Part shown: positions 1-7,607 of the stretch, piece by piece
Position numbering within the stretch: the stretch's first letter is position 1
Layout: each line of letters starts with the position of its first letter
Assembly (NCBI GenBank): GCA_028817255.1
Contig: JAPPQA010000032.1
Location: 1 to 14,975 of the forward strand
Source: Gammaproteobacteria bacterium
GTDB taxonomy: Bacteria; Pseudomonadota; Gammaproteobacteria; Porifericomitales; Porifericomitaceae
DNA: 14,975 nucleotides
Direction: 5' to 3'
Notes under the pieces: generated by a model
Told to the model about the DNA's origin: nothing
Databases searched by the model: none
The model's input: only the letters and a program-made list of their open reading frames with translations
Position numbers and translations under genes: made by a program

Positions 1-29
1 CCCGGAAGCGGCTCTGCCTCAGCGCATGA

Positions 30-49
30 GCCTCCCGGAGGGGGCTTTT
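30..49 (+). terminator. Possible intrinsic terminator facing the plus strand
   Basis: Positions 30-45 can fold into a 6-bp stem (GCCTCC against GGGGGC, one G-T wobble) around a CGGA loop, followed at 46-49 by TTTT. Read on the plus strand this has the form of a rho-independent terminator, although the T-tract is short. On the minus strand, the nuo direction, the wobble becomes a C-A mismatch and no U-tract follows, so it is a poor nuo terminator. It may end a convergent plus-strand gene lying left of the window. Overlapping inverted repeats at 10-32 (GGCTC...GAGCC) add to the folding potential. Confidence 0.45.
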
Positions 50-80
50 ACAGGGGCTTTTACAGGGGCGTTTTAGGGGG
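41..80. repeat. Tandem 12-bp GGGGCTTTTACA repeats downstream of nuoN
   Basis: Two perfect copies of GGGGCTTTTACA (41-52 and 53-64) are followed by a degenerate copy (65-75, GGGGCGTTTTA) and another G-run at 76-80. Counting the run at 96-99 there are five runs of at least four G on the plus strand, and the first four are separated by only 7-8 bases. The tract fills most of the space between the nuoN stop and the hairpin at 30-45. The nuo transcript would carry the C-rich complement here. No coding potential is evident. Confidence 0.8.
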
Positions 81-102
81 TTTAGGAGTTATTCAGGGGT
101 TT

Positions 103-1539
103 TCAGGGCGCCATGGCTTGCAGGCACAGGGCCATCAACGCGCTGGGGAACAGGCCCAGCGCCAGGATCGCCAGGCCGTTGGCGCCGATTGCCACCCGCG
201 GCCCCGGCGGCAATTCGGGCCGGAACAGTTTTGCGGGCGGCTCGAAGTACATGAGTCGGATGATGCGCAGGTAGTAGTAGGCGCCGATAATGGCGCAGAC
301 GACGGCCGCGACGGCCAGCCAGACATAGCCGGCGTCAATCGCCTCCCGAATGACGAACCACTTGGCCCAAAAGCCCACAAAGGGCGGTACGCCGGCCATG
401 GAAAACATCAGCACCATCATGATCAGCGCCTGCCAGGGGCGCTGTGCCGCCAAGCCGGCCAGGTCGCTCAGTTCCTCGATTTCGGCGCCGTCGCGGCTCA
501 TCAGCGTGATGAGACCGAAGGCGCCGAGGCTCATCAGGGTGTAGGCGATCGCGTAGAACATCGCGCCCGCCAGGCCCTCTGGCCGGGCGGCGAGCAGGCC
601 AAGCAGCAGGAAGCCCATGTGCGCGACGGTAGAATAGCCGAGCATGCGCTTGATATTGGACTGCGCGATGGCCACCACGTTGCCGATGGCCATGGACAGC
701 AGCGCCAGTAGCGCCAGCATCCCCGCCCACTGTTCTACCGCCCCGGCCAGCCCGTCGAACAGGACGCGGGCCGCCAGGGCGAATGCGGCCAGCTTGGGCA
801 TGCTGGCGACGAACAGCGTGACCGGGGTAGGGGCGCCCTGATATACGTCCGGGACCCACATGTGGAACGGGGCGACGCCGAGCTTGAAGGCGATCCCTAC
901 GACAATAAAACTCAGGCCGAAGTGGATTAGGGAGGGCGAGTCCGAGGCGCCGATGGCCGCTGCCACGCGGTCCAGTTGCAGTTCCCCGGTGGCGCCGTAC
1001 AGCATGGATATGCCGTAGAGCAGCATCCCGGAGGCCAGGGCGCCCAGTACGAAGTATTTCATGGCCGCCTCCACCCCCGTTGCCGAGTTGCGGTGGATGG
1101 CGATCATGGCGTACAGCGACAAAGACAGCAGTTCCAGGCCCAGGTACAGAGTCAGAAAGCTGCGCGCCGATGCGAGCACCAGCCCGCCCAACAGGGCGAA
1201 CAGGCCCAGCACATAGTGTTCGCGCTGATTGAGATCGTGTTCTTTCAGGTATTCCCCCGAGTAGCCGAAGGCGCACAGAGCGGCGAGCGCCATGCAGAAT
1301 TTCAGCAACGTGCTGGTCAAGTCGCTGACGAATCCGCCGTGGAAGGCGTAGTGCGTTTCTTTCGGGTGCAACGCCAGGAGCAGGATCAGCAGGATCGCCG
1401 TCGTGGCGACCGCCAGCAGGCGGGGCAGCTCCCGGTACGCGGGAGTTGGGGGGGTTGCCGCCATCAAAGTCAGGCAGCCCGCGGCCAGCAGGAACAGTTC
1501 GGGCGCGGCCAGCAGCATGTCCGCGGCAAGTGCGCTCAT
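103..1539 (-). CDS. nuoN: NADH-quinone oxidoreductase subunit N (NuoN)
   Basis: NuoN is one of three Mrp-antiporter-like proton channels in the membrane arm, and the one nearest the peripheral arm among NuoL, M and N. The 478-aa product is hydrophobic throughout, as expected for about 14 transmembrane helices, and has the usual family length. The helix-5 glutamate (E136, in LGLELLSLSLY) and the key lysines K219 (FKLGVAPFHMW), K249 (SMPKLAAF) and K393 (FWAKWFV) are present; they match E. coli K217, K247 and K395 by spacing. The start is ATG, six bases after the nuoM stop, preceded by G-rich sequence (GGGCGGGTAGGCGG). It is the last gene of the operon, and no further gene fits between its TGA stop and the window edge. 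Confidence 0.98.
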   Translation of the reverse strand: MSALAADMLLAAPELFLLAAGCLTLMAATPPTPAYRELPRLLAVATTAILLILLLALHPKETHYAFHGGFVSDLTSTLLKFCMALAALCAFGYSGEYLKEHDLNQREHYVLGLFALLGGLVLASARSFLTLYLGLELLSLSLYAMIAIHRNSATGVEAAMKYFVLGALASGMLLYGISMLYGATGELQLDRVAAAIGASDSPSLIHFGLSFIVVGIAFKLGVAPFHMWVPDVYQGAPTPVTLFVASMPKLAAFALAARVLFDGLAGAVEQWAGMLALLALLSMAIGNVVAIAQSNIKRMLGYSTVAHMGFLLLGLLAARPEGLAGAMFYAIAYTLMSLGAFGLITLMSRDGAEIEELSDLAGLAAQRPWQALIMMVLMFSMAGVPPFVGFWAKWFVIREAIDAGYVWLAVAAVVCAIIGAYYYLRIIRLMYFEPPAKLFRPELPPGPRVAIGANGLAILALGLFPSALMALCLQAMAP

Positions 1540-1545
1540 GGCCGC

Positions 1546-3057
1546 CTACCCGCCCTTGCCTTGCAACACGTGATCCAGCAGCTGCCGCATGGTGGGATCC
1601 ATGACCTCGAACAGCGGCGCCGGCCAGAGCCCGAACAGCAGTACCGCAGCGGCGGCGGCGGCCAGCATCGCCTGTTCCCGCAGCCCGATGTCCTGGAGCG
1701 CCGCGACCCGCGCGTTCCCGACCTTGCCGAAGATTACCCGTTTGTACATCCACAAGGTGTAGGCGGCGCCGAGGATCAGGGTGGTGGCAGCGAGAAAGGC
1801 GATCCACAGCCTGGCCTGGAAACTGGCCAGGATCACCAGGAACTCGCCGACGAAACCGGACGTGCCCGGCAGCCCTACGTTGGCCAGGGCGAACAGCATC
1901 AAGTAGGCGGCGAAGCGCGGCATGGTATTGGCCACTCCGCCGTAGTCCTGGATCTGCCTGCTGTGCAGGCGCTCGTACATGATGCCGACGCAGAGGAACA
2001 GCGCCGCCGAGATGAAGCCGTGCGAGATCATCTGCATCAGTCCGCCTTCCAGGCCCAGCAGGGCATGCGCGCGCGTGCCGTGCGCCGCGCTGGCGAAACC
2101 CACGAAGAAGCCCAGGGTGGCGAAGCCCATGTGGGCGATCGAGGAGTAGGCGATCAATTTCTTCATGTCCTGCTGGGCCAGGGCGACGAAGCCGATATAG
2201 ACGACGGCTACCAGGGAGAGGCCGATCATCGGCCAGACCAGCATGGCGCTGGCATCCGGGGCGATGGGCAGGCTGAAGCGCAGGAAGCCGTAGCCGCCCA
2301 TTTTCAGCAGGATTGCCGCCAGGATTACCGAGCCGCCGGTCGGCGCCTCTACATGCGCGTCCGGCAGCCAGGTATGCACCGGCCACATGGGGATCTTCAC
2401 CGCAAAGGCCAGGAAGAACGCGATAAAGAGCAGCGTTTGCGCCGTCTGCCCCAGGGGCAATCGGTGGAAGTCCAGGATCTGGAAGCTGTCGGCCTGCAGG
2501 TGCAAGTAGAGCAGGGCGACCAGCATGAATACCGAGCCCAGGAAGGTGTACAGGAAGAACTTGATGGTGGCGTAGATTCGCCGTTCCCCGCCCCAGATGC
2601 CGATAATGACGAACATCGGGATCAGCATGGCTTCCCAGAATACGTAAAACAGGATGGCGTCCAGCGCCGCGAACACGCCGATCATCAGCCCTTCCAGGAT
2701 CAGGAATGCGGCGAAATACTGCGCCGGCTGCCGGGCGACGTTATTCCAGGCATGGAGGGCGACCAGCAGCGTGGTGAAGGTAGTGAGCAGGATCAGCGGC
2801 ATCGAGATGCCGTCCACGCCCAGGTGATAGTCTATGCCTACGGCAGGAATCCAGGCGGCGCGTTCTACGAACTGCATGGCGGCAGTGTCGTCCTCGAAGC
2901 CGATGTACAAGGACAGCGAGAGCAGGAAGACCGCCAGCGCAATGGCAAGGGCAGCCGGGAACAGCGCCGCCCGTCCCGCCCGTCGCTCCAGTAACGGCAT
3001 GGCGACGCCGACGGCGATGGGCAGCCAGATCAAAACGCTCAGAATGGGGACGTGCAT
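1546..3057 (-). CDS. nuoM: NADH-quinone oxidoreductase subunit M (NuoM)
   Basis: NuoM is the middle antiporter-like proton pump of the membrane arm, 503 aa long with about 14 predicted helices. The charged residues along the proton path are intact: E142 (FYVFWEAMLIPMF), K221 (FAVKIPMWPVHTWLPDAH), K252 (ILLKMGGYG), H346 (MISHGFISAALF) and E405 (GTSGFVGEFL). The K221 to K252 spacing of 31 equals that of E. coli K234 and K265. The start is ATG, 28 bases after the nuoL stop, with only a weak GGA-type ribosome site upstream. It ends with TAG six bases before nuoN. The loop around residues 323-335 (SAAHGTRAHALLG) is Ala/His-rich, which is unremarkable. Confidence 0.98.
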   Translation of the reverse strand: MHVPILSVLIWLPIAVGVAMPLLERRAGRAALFPAALAIALAVFLLSLSLYIGFEDDTAAMQFVERAAWIPAVGIDYHLGVDGISMPLILLTTFTTLLVALHAWNNVARQPAQYFAAFLILEGLMIGVFAALDAILFYVFWEAMLIPMFVIIGIWGGERRIYATIKFFLYTFLGSVFMLVALLYLHLQADSFQILDFHRLPLGQTAQTLLFIAFFLAFAVKIPMWPVHTWLPDAHVEAPTGGSVILAAILLKMGGYGFLRFSLPIAPDASAMLVWPMIGLSLVAVVYIGFVALAQQDMKKLIAYSSIAHMGFATLGFFVGFASAAHGTRAHALLGLEGGLMQMISHGFISAALFLCVGIMYERLHSRQIQDYGGVANTMPRFAAYLMLFALANVGLPGTSGFVGEFLVILASFQARLWIAFLAATTLILGAAYTLWMYKRVIFGKVGNARVAALQDIGLREQAMLAAAAAAVLLFGLWPAPLFEVMDPTMRQLLDHVLQGKGG

Positions 3058-3085
3058 CCGCGTTTTTCCGTATCGCCCCGCGGGC

Positions 3086-5041
3086 TCACAGCAGACCGTA
3101 GCCCGTGAAGCCGAGCAGCAGCAACAATCCGACGATCATCGTAAATGCGTAGTGGTACAGGTAGCCGGTCTGCACCCTGCGCGCCGCGCTCGCAAGGCGG
3201 CGCACCGCGCTGGCGGCGCCGTTGACGAGGAAGCCGTCAATCAATGCCACGTCCCCCCGGCGCCAGAGGAACTGCGCCGCGCCCTGGGCGCCGCGGGCGA
3301 ACAGTGCCTGGTAGAGTTCGTCGAAGCCGTATTTGCGCACCAGCGCCCGGTAAGGCCACTGGGCGCCCCGCGCCAGCATGGCCGGCAGCTGCGGACGGCG
3401 CAGGTAGCAATACCAGGCGGCCAGCACGCTCGCCGCGGCGAGAAACACAGGCGGCGTTGTCAGAGCATGGGCGGCGAAGCTCCAGATGCCGTGGAAATTT
3501 TCGCCGACCTGCGCCAGCGTGTCGTGTTCCGGGAAGACCTGGATGGAGTCGCGGAAGTAATCGCCGAACAGCATGGGCTCGATCAGGGGAATGCCTACGA
3601 CCAGCGAAGGCACGGCAAGCACCAGTAACGGGACGGTGATCGTCCGGGGGCTTTCCTGCACTGACCGGCTTGCCTCCGGCGACGGCCGCCTCCGTCCGTG
3701 GAAAGTGAGGAAGAACATGCGGAACGTATATATGGCCGTGACCGCCACCCCGGCGGTTACGGCAAAACCCGCGAAGCCGGCCCCGGGCAGCGTGCAGTAG
3801 CGCACTGCCTCGATAATGGCGTCCTTGGAGTAAAACCCGGAAGTGCCCGGCAGCCCGATCAGGGCCAGCGCGCCGGCCAGCATGGCGAACCAGGTAATCG
3901 GCATGTGCCGGTAGAGGCCGCCCATCCGGCGCATGTCCTGTTCGTGGTGCAGCGCCACGATCACCGAGCCCGCGGCGAGGAACAGCAGGGCCTTGAAGAA
4001 GGCGTGGGTAACCAGATGGAAGATGGCCGCCGCGTAGGCGGAAGCGCCCAGGGCGACGGTCATGTAACCGAGTTGCGACAGCGTGGAATAGGCGATCACG
4101 CGCTTGATATCGTGTTGCACGATGCCCAGCAGCCCGGTCAGCAGCGCGGTCAGCGCGCCCACGACCAGGACCAGGCTGAGCGCCGTCTCGGACATCTCGT
4201 AGAGCGGCGACATCCTCGCCACCATGAAGATCCCCGCGGTCACCATGGTGGCGGCGTGGATCAGGGCCGAGATCGGCGTTGGCCCCTCCATGGAGTCCGG
4301 CAGCCACACGTGCAGCGGCATCTGCGCCGACTTGCCCATGGCGCCGACGAATAGGCAGACGCAGATGGTGGTCAGCAGCGACCACTCCATTCCCAGGAAC
4401 TCTACGGTGGCCTCTCCCTGGTAGGGCGCCCCGGCGAAGACCTGGGCGTAATCCAGGCTGCCGAACAGGGCCAGCACCGCGGCGATGCCCAGCAGGAAGC
4501 CGAAATCGCCGACCCGGTTGACCAGGAACGCCTTGAGGTTGGCGGCGATGGCCGACTCCCGCTGGAACCAGAAGCCGATCAGCAGATAGGAGACCAGGCC
4601 CACGGCCTCCCAGCCGAAGAACAGTTGCAGGAAGTTGTTCGCCATGACCAGCATCAGCATGGCAAAAGTGAACAGGGAGATGTAACTGAAGAAGCGCCGG
4701 TAGCCGGGGTCGTCGCGCATGTAGCCGACGGTATAGATGTGAATCATGCAGGAAACGAAAGTCACCACCGTCATCAGGGTCACCGACAGCGGATCCACCA
4801 GGAACCCGATCTCCAGCCGCAGGTCGCCGCTTTCCAGCCAGGTATAAACCGCCTCGTTGAAGACCGGGGCGCCGTCGAAGACGATGCGCTTGTACGCGAC
4901 GGCGCTGAGCAGGCAGGACAGGCCGACGCAGGGGATGGTGATCCAGTGGCTCCACTCCTGGCGCAGGCGGTCGCCGGCCAGACCGACGACGGTTGCGCCC
5001 AACAGCGGCAGGAGCACGATGGCAAGGCACAGCAGCTTCAC
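3086..5041 (-). CDS. nuoL: NADH-quinone oxidoreductase subunit L (NuoL)
   Basis: NuoL is the distal antiporter-like proton pump; its C-terminal lateral helix clamps the membrane arm. At 651 aa it has full family length. Motifs include FFGWEAVGLVSYLLIGF (E145), GAMGKSAQMPLHVWLPDSMEGPTP (K237), LIHAATMV (H262), FHLVTHAFFKALLFL (H342, H346, K350) and GTSGFYSKDAI (K406), all expected along the proton channel. The region from about residue 560 to 625 is amphipathic and Arg-rich, fitting the lateral helix, and a final hydrophobic anchor ends the protein (TMIVGLLLLLGFTGYGLL). The start is GTG at 5041-5039, 14 bases after the nuoK stop, with a poor Shine-Dalgarno site, so coupling to nuoK translation is plausible. 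Confidence 0.98.
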   Translation of the reverse strand: MKLLCLAIVLLPLLGATVVGLAGDRLRQEWSHWITIPCVGLSCLLSAVAYKRIVFDGAPVFNEAVYTWLESGDLRLEIGFLVDPLSVTLMTVVTFVSCMIHIYTVGYMRDDPGYRRFFSYISLFTFAMLMLVMANNFLQLFFGWEAVGLVSYLLIGFWFQRESAIAANLKAFLVNRVGDFGFLLGIAAVLALFGSLDYAQVFAGAPYQGEATVEFLGMEWSLLTTICVCLFVGAMGKSAQMPLHVWLPDSMEGPTPISALIHAATMVTAGIFMVARMSPLYEMSETALSLVLVVGALTALLTGLLGIVQHDIKRVIAYSTLSQLGYMTVALGASAYAAAIFHLVTHAFFKALLFLAAGSVIVALHHEQDMRRMGGLYRHMPITWFAMLAGALALIGLPGTSGFYSKDAIIEAVRYCTLPGAGFAGFAVTAGVAVTAIYTFRMFFLTFHGRRRPSPEASRSVQESPRTITVPLLVLAVPSLVVGIPLIEPMLFGDYFRDSIQVFPEHDTLAQVGENFHGIWSFAAHALTTPPVFLAAASVLAAWYCYLRRPQLPAMLARGAQWPYRALVRKYGFDELYQALFARGAQGAAQFLWRRGDVALIDGFLVNGAASAVRRLASAARRVQTGYLYHYAFTMIVGLLLLLGFTGYGLL

Positions 5042-5055
5042 GGCCTGCCCGCTTG

Positions 5056-5370
5056 TCAGCCCCGCAGGGCGTCGATCTTCTCGACGTTAATGGTGCGGTG
5101 GCGCCGGAAGATCGTCATCAGGATCGCCAGTCCGATGGCGGTCTCCGCCGCCGCCACCGTGAGGATGAACAGCACGAAGATCTGTCCCTGCAGGTCGTCG
5201 AGGAAGTGCGCCAGGGCGATGAAGTTGAGGTTCACGGCGAGCAGCATCACCTCAATGCACATCAGCAGCACGATCATGTTCTTGCGGTTGATGAAGATCC
5301 CCGCTACGGCGATGCAGAACAGCACGGCGGCCAGCGTCATGTAGTGGAACAGCCCGGGCGCGGCGCTCAC
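5056..5370 (-). CDS. nuoK: NADH-quinone oxidoreductase subunit K (NuoK)
   Basis: NuoK is a small membrane subunit (104 aa, three helices) related to MrpC, sitting between NuoJ/A and NuoN in the proton relay. The two helix glutamates of the relay are present: E40 (IVLLMCIEVMLLAVNLNF) and E76 (FILTVAAAETAIGLAIL), spaced 36 apart as in E. coli E36 and E72. The C-terminal motif RRHRTINVEKIDALRG is typical. The frame is open further upstream, but the start is placed at GTG 5370-5368: this overlaps the nuoJ stop as GTGA, has a consensus GGAGG at 5378-5382 with 7-base spacing, and gives the family's usual length of just over 100 aa. Confidence 0.96.
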   Translation of the reverse strand: MSAAPGLFHYMTLAAVLFCIAVAGIFINRKNMIVLLMCIEVMLLAVNLNFIALAHFLDDLQGQIFVLFILTVAAAETAIGLAILMTIFRRHRTINVEKIDALRG

Positions 5371-5987
5371 GAATCCGCCTCCATATCCACCAGGCGCACC
5401 CGCTCCCGCGGCTGTACTTGCACCTGGGCGGCGGGGTCCTGGATCTTCCGCGCCCGTTGCCCGCGCTGGGTCATAGCGATGGCGGCGACGATGGCGACCA
5501 GCAGCAGCGCGCCGGCCAGCTCGAAGGGATAGAGGTACTCCGTGAACAGCAGCCGGCCCAGGGCCTTGACGCCGTACGGGGCCGTCTGTTCCCCGACCGG
5601 GGCCGCCGTTTCCAGGGCCTTGTGCAGCAGCCAGATCATGCAGCCGGCCATGGCCACGGCCACCGCGCCGCCGATCGGCAAGTAGCGGGCGAAGCCCTCG
5701 CGCAACGGCGCCAGGTTGATGTCCAGCATCATCACGACGAACAGGAACAGCACCATCACCGCCCCCACATAGATCAGGATCAGCAGGATCGCCAGGAACT
5801 CGGCGTACAGCAGCAGCCACAGGGCGGAACTGGAAAAGAATGCCAGCACCAGGCACAGTGCCGCATACACGGGATTGCGCAGCGTGATCACCATCAGCGC
5901 CGCGCCCAGCAGCAGCCCCGCGAACAGGAAGAATACCGCCGCCTCGATGCCGCTGCCGGCCGCGCCGCCCATTGCCGCGCCGCCCAT
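5367..5987 (-). CDS. nuoJ: NADH-quinone oxidoreductase subunit J (NuoJ)
   Basis: NuoJ is a five-helix membrane subunit (206 aa) of the proximal arm. Hydrophobic segments lie at about 14-34, 40-60, 62-88, 106-124 and 155-173. The conserved third helix, LLILIYVGAVMVLFLFVVMML, carries Y73 and G75, where family structures show a pi-bulge that switches during turnover. The start is ATG at 5987, overlapping the nuoI stop as TAATG. A second in-frame ATG lies 15 bases downstream inside a duplicated MGGAA unit and may be used instead, because GGGCGG precedes it while the first ATG has no clear ribosome site. The polar tail (about 174-206) extends past the last helix and overlaps nuoK by four bases. 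Confidence 0.96.
   Translation of the reverse strand: MGGAAMGGAAGSGIEAAVFFLFAGLLLGAALMVITLRNPVYAALCLVLAFFSSSALWLLLYAEFLAILLILIYVGAVMVLFLFVVMMLDINLAPLREGFARYLPIGGAVAVAMAGCMIWLLHKALETAAPVGEQTAPYGVKALGRLLFTEYLYPFELAGALLLVAIVAAIAMTQRGQRARKIQDPAAQVQVQPRERVRLVDMEADS
5958..5987 (-). repeat. 15-bp tandem duplication containing the nuoJ start codon
   Basis: The first ten codons of nuoJ are two copies of a 15-base unit (ATGGGCGGCGCGGCA, then the same ending in C), identical at 14 of 15 positions. They encode MGGAA-MGGAA. Each copy brings its own ATG in the same frame, so initiation could occur at either. Confidence 0.9.
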
Positions 5988-6496
5988 TACCGGTACGCGG
6001 CGTCCGCCGCCCGGTCGGCGGCGATCTGATCTTCCAGATCCTGACCCACCGCCAGCAGCTTTTCCTTGGTCATCAGCAGGTCGCCCCGCTGCTCGCCGTG
6101 GTATTCGAAGAACCGGGTCTCCACGATGGAGTCCACCGGGCAGGATTCTTCGCAGAAGCCGCAGAATATGCACTTGGTCAGGTCTATATCGTAGCGGCTC
6201 GTGCGCCGCGTCCCGTCCGCGCGCTGTTGCGATTCGATCGTGATTGCCACGGCCGGGCAGACCGCCTCGCACAGTTTGCAGGCGATGCAGCGCTCCTCTC
6301 CGTTGGGGTAGCGCCGCAGGGCGTGCAGTCCGCGAAAGCGCGGCGACTGCGGCGTCTTCTCTTCGGGATACTGCACGGTGATCTTGCGGCTGAACAGGTG
6401 CCGCCCGGTCAGGCGCAGCCCCTTGATCAACTCGGCGAGCAGCATGCCGTCCAGGAATCTGCCCAACGCGCGGAATGCGGATGTTGACTCGCGCAT
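5987..6496 (-). CDS. nuoI: NADH-quinone oxidoreductase subunit I (NuoI)
   Basis: NuoI is the TYKY-type two-[4Fe-4S] ferredoxin subunit (169 aa) carrying electrons from NuoG to cluster N2 in NuoB. Two CxxCxxCxxxCP motifs are complete: C70, C73, C76, C80 (RCIACKLCEAVCP) and C109, C112, C115, C119 (KCIFCGFCEESCP). By family knowledge N6a uses C70, C73, C76 and C119, and N6b uses C109, C112, C115 and C80. The highly conserved block KITVQYPEEKTPQSPRFRG is at about 38-55, and an amphipathic N-terminus (residues 5-36) should lie on the membrane. The frame is open far upstream across nuoH. The ATG at 6496 is chosen because it overlaps the nuoH stop as TGATG and gives the expected length. Confidence 0.97.
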   Translation of the reverse strand: MRESTSAFRALGRFLDGMLLAELIKGLRLTGRHLFSRKITVQYPEEKTPQSPRFRGLHALRRYPNGEERCIACKLCEAVCPAVAITIESQQRADGTRRTSRYDIDLTKCIFCGFCEESCPVDSIVETRFFEYHGEQRGDLLMTKEKLLAVGQDLEDQIAADRAADAAYR

Positions 6497-7578
6497 CAGT
6501 CGAACCAGGGCGGCATCCCGGCAACGGTCAGCGCCGCGGCCAGTACCAGCCAGACGATCGTGATGGGGATGAACACTTTCCAGCCCAGGCGCATGATCTG
6601 GTCGTAGCGGTAGCGCGGGAAGGTGGCCCGCAGCCAGAGGAACAGGAACAGGAAGCAGGAGGTCTTGAGCATCAGCCAGGCCAGTCCGGGCACCCAGGCG
6701 AAGACCGGCTCCAGCAGCGGGATGCCCTGGAACGGGGACAGCCAGCCGCCGAAGAACATCAGGGCGCAAAGCGCCGAGATCAGAAGCATGTTGGCGTACT
6801 CGGCCATGAAAAAGATCGAGAAGGCCATGCCGCTGTACTCGACGTGTACGCCGGCCACGATCTCCGATTCTCCCTCGACCACATCGAAGGGCGCGCGATT
6901 GGTCTCGGCCACGCCGGCGATAAAATACACCAGCGTCAGCGGCAGCAGCGGCAGCCAGAACCAGTGCAGCAGGCTGCCCTCCTGGGCGCGCACGATGGCC
7001 CCCAGATTGAGGTCGCCGGCCGCGATCAGCACCCCCACCAGGGCGAAGCCCATTGCGATCTCGTAGGCAACGATCTGCGCCGCCGCGCGCATGGCGCCCA
7101 GGAAGGCGTATTTGGAGTTGGAGGCCCAGCCGGCGATGATCACCCCGTAAACGGCCAGCGAAGTCAGCGCCAATACGTACAGCAGGCCGGCGTTTATATC
7201 GGCCAGTACCAGTTCGTCGCCGAAGGGGATCACGGCCCAGGCGGCCAGCGAGGGCGCCAGCGACAGGATCGGCGCGGCCAGAAACAAGGTCCGGTTCGCG
7301 CCCCGCGGCAGGATCACCTCCTTGAGCAGCAGCTTCATCGCGTCCGCAACGGGCTGTAGCCAGCCGCCAGGCCCCACGCGGTTGGGTCCCAGGCGGCACT
7401 GGATGTAGCCGATCAATTTGCGCTCGGCGTAGGTCAGGTAGGCTACGCACAGCATCAGGGGGGCCAGCAACAGGCAGATCTTGGCCAGCGTCTCCGCCAG
7501 GATCAGGGCGCCCGCGGTCATTGGCTCCGGCAGCAGGAGATTGAGCAACGATTGCGCCTGGCCGCGAAGATACTCCAT
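6496..7578 (-). CDS. nuoH: NADH-quinone oxidoreductase subunit H (NuoH)
   Basis: NuoH (360 aa, about eight helices) anchors the peripheral arm, helps form the quinone chamber and starts the proton relay. Diagnostic motifs are AERKLIGYIQCRLGPNRVGPGG (about 51-72), WASNSKYAFLGAMRAAAQIVAYEI (151-174), ETNRAPFDVVEGESEIVAG (225-243, with the acidic quinone-site loop E235, E237, E239) and RATFPRYRYDQIMRLGWK (317-334). The frame extends upstream into nuoG, but ATG 7578 matches family length and lies 29 bases after the nuoG stop, behind a GGGCGG stretch about 10 bases upstream. It ends with TGA sharing one base with the nuoI start. Confidence 0.97.
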   Translation of the reverse strand: MEYLRGQAQSLLNLLLPEPMTAGALILAETLAKICLLLAPLMLCVAYLTYAERKLIGYIQCRLGPNRVGPGGWLQPVADAMKLLLKEVILPRGANRTLFLAAPILSLAPSLAAWAVIPFGDELVLADINAGLLYVLALTSLAVYGVIIAGWASNSKYAFLGAMRAAAQIVAYEIAMGFALVGVLIAAGDLNLGAIVRAQEGSLLHWFWLPLLPLTLVYFIAGVAETNRAPFDVVEGESEIVAGVHVEYSGMAFSIFFMAEYANMLLISALCALMFFGGWLSPFQGIPLLEPVFAWVPGLAWLMLKTSCFLFLFLWLRATFPRYRYDQIMRLGWKVFIPITIVWLVLAAALTVAGMPPWFD

Positions 7579-7607
7579 GGTTTCGTGTCCGCCCGCGCTG
7601 CGTCCCT

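Noticed and set aside
335..2386. 683-aa frame on the same strand overlapping nuoM and nuoN
   Set aside because: It runs out of frame through both genes and reads as Arg/Gly/Ala-rich nonsense. The overlapping frames carry full NuoM and NuoN.
976..2994. 672-aa open frame antisense to nuoM and nuoN
   Set aside because: It is composed of Q, R, H, G and E-rich low-information sequence with no domain and lies opposite two intact essential genes. Strong GC bias at third codon positions removes stops on the opposite strand.
3237..5030. 597-aa frame on the same strand overlapping nuoL
   Set aside because: Frame-shifted shadow of nuoL without any domain. NuoL itself is complete.
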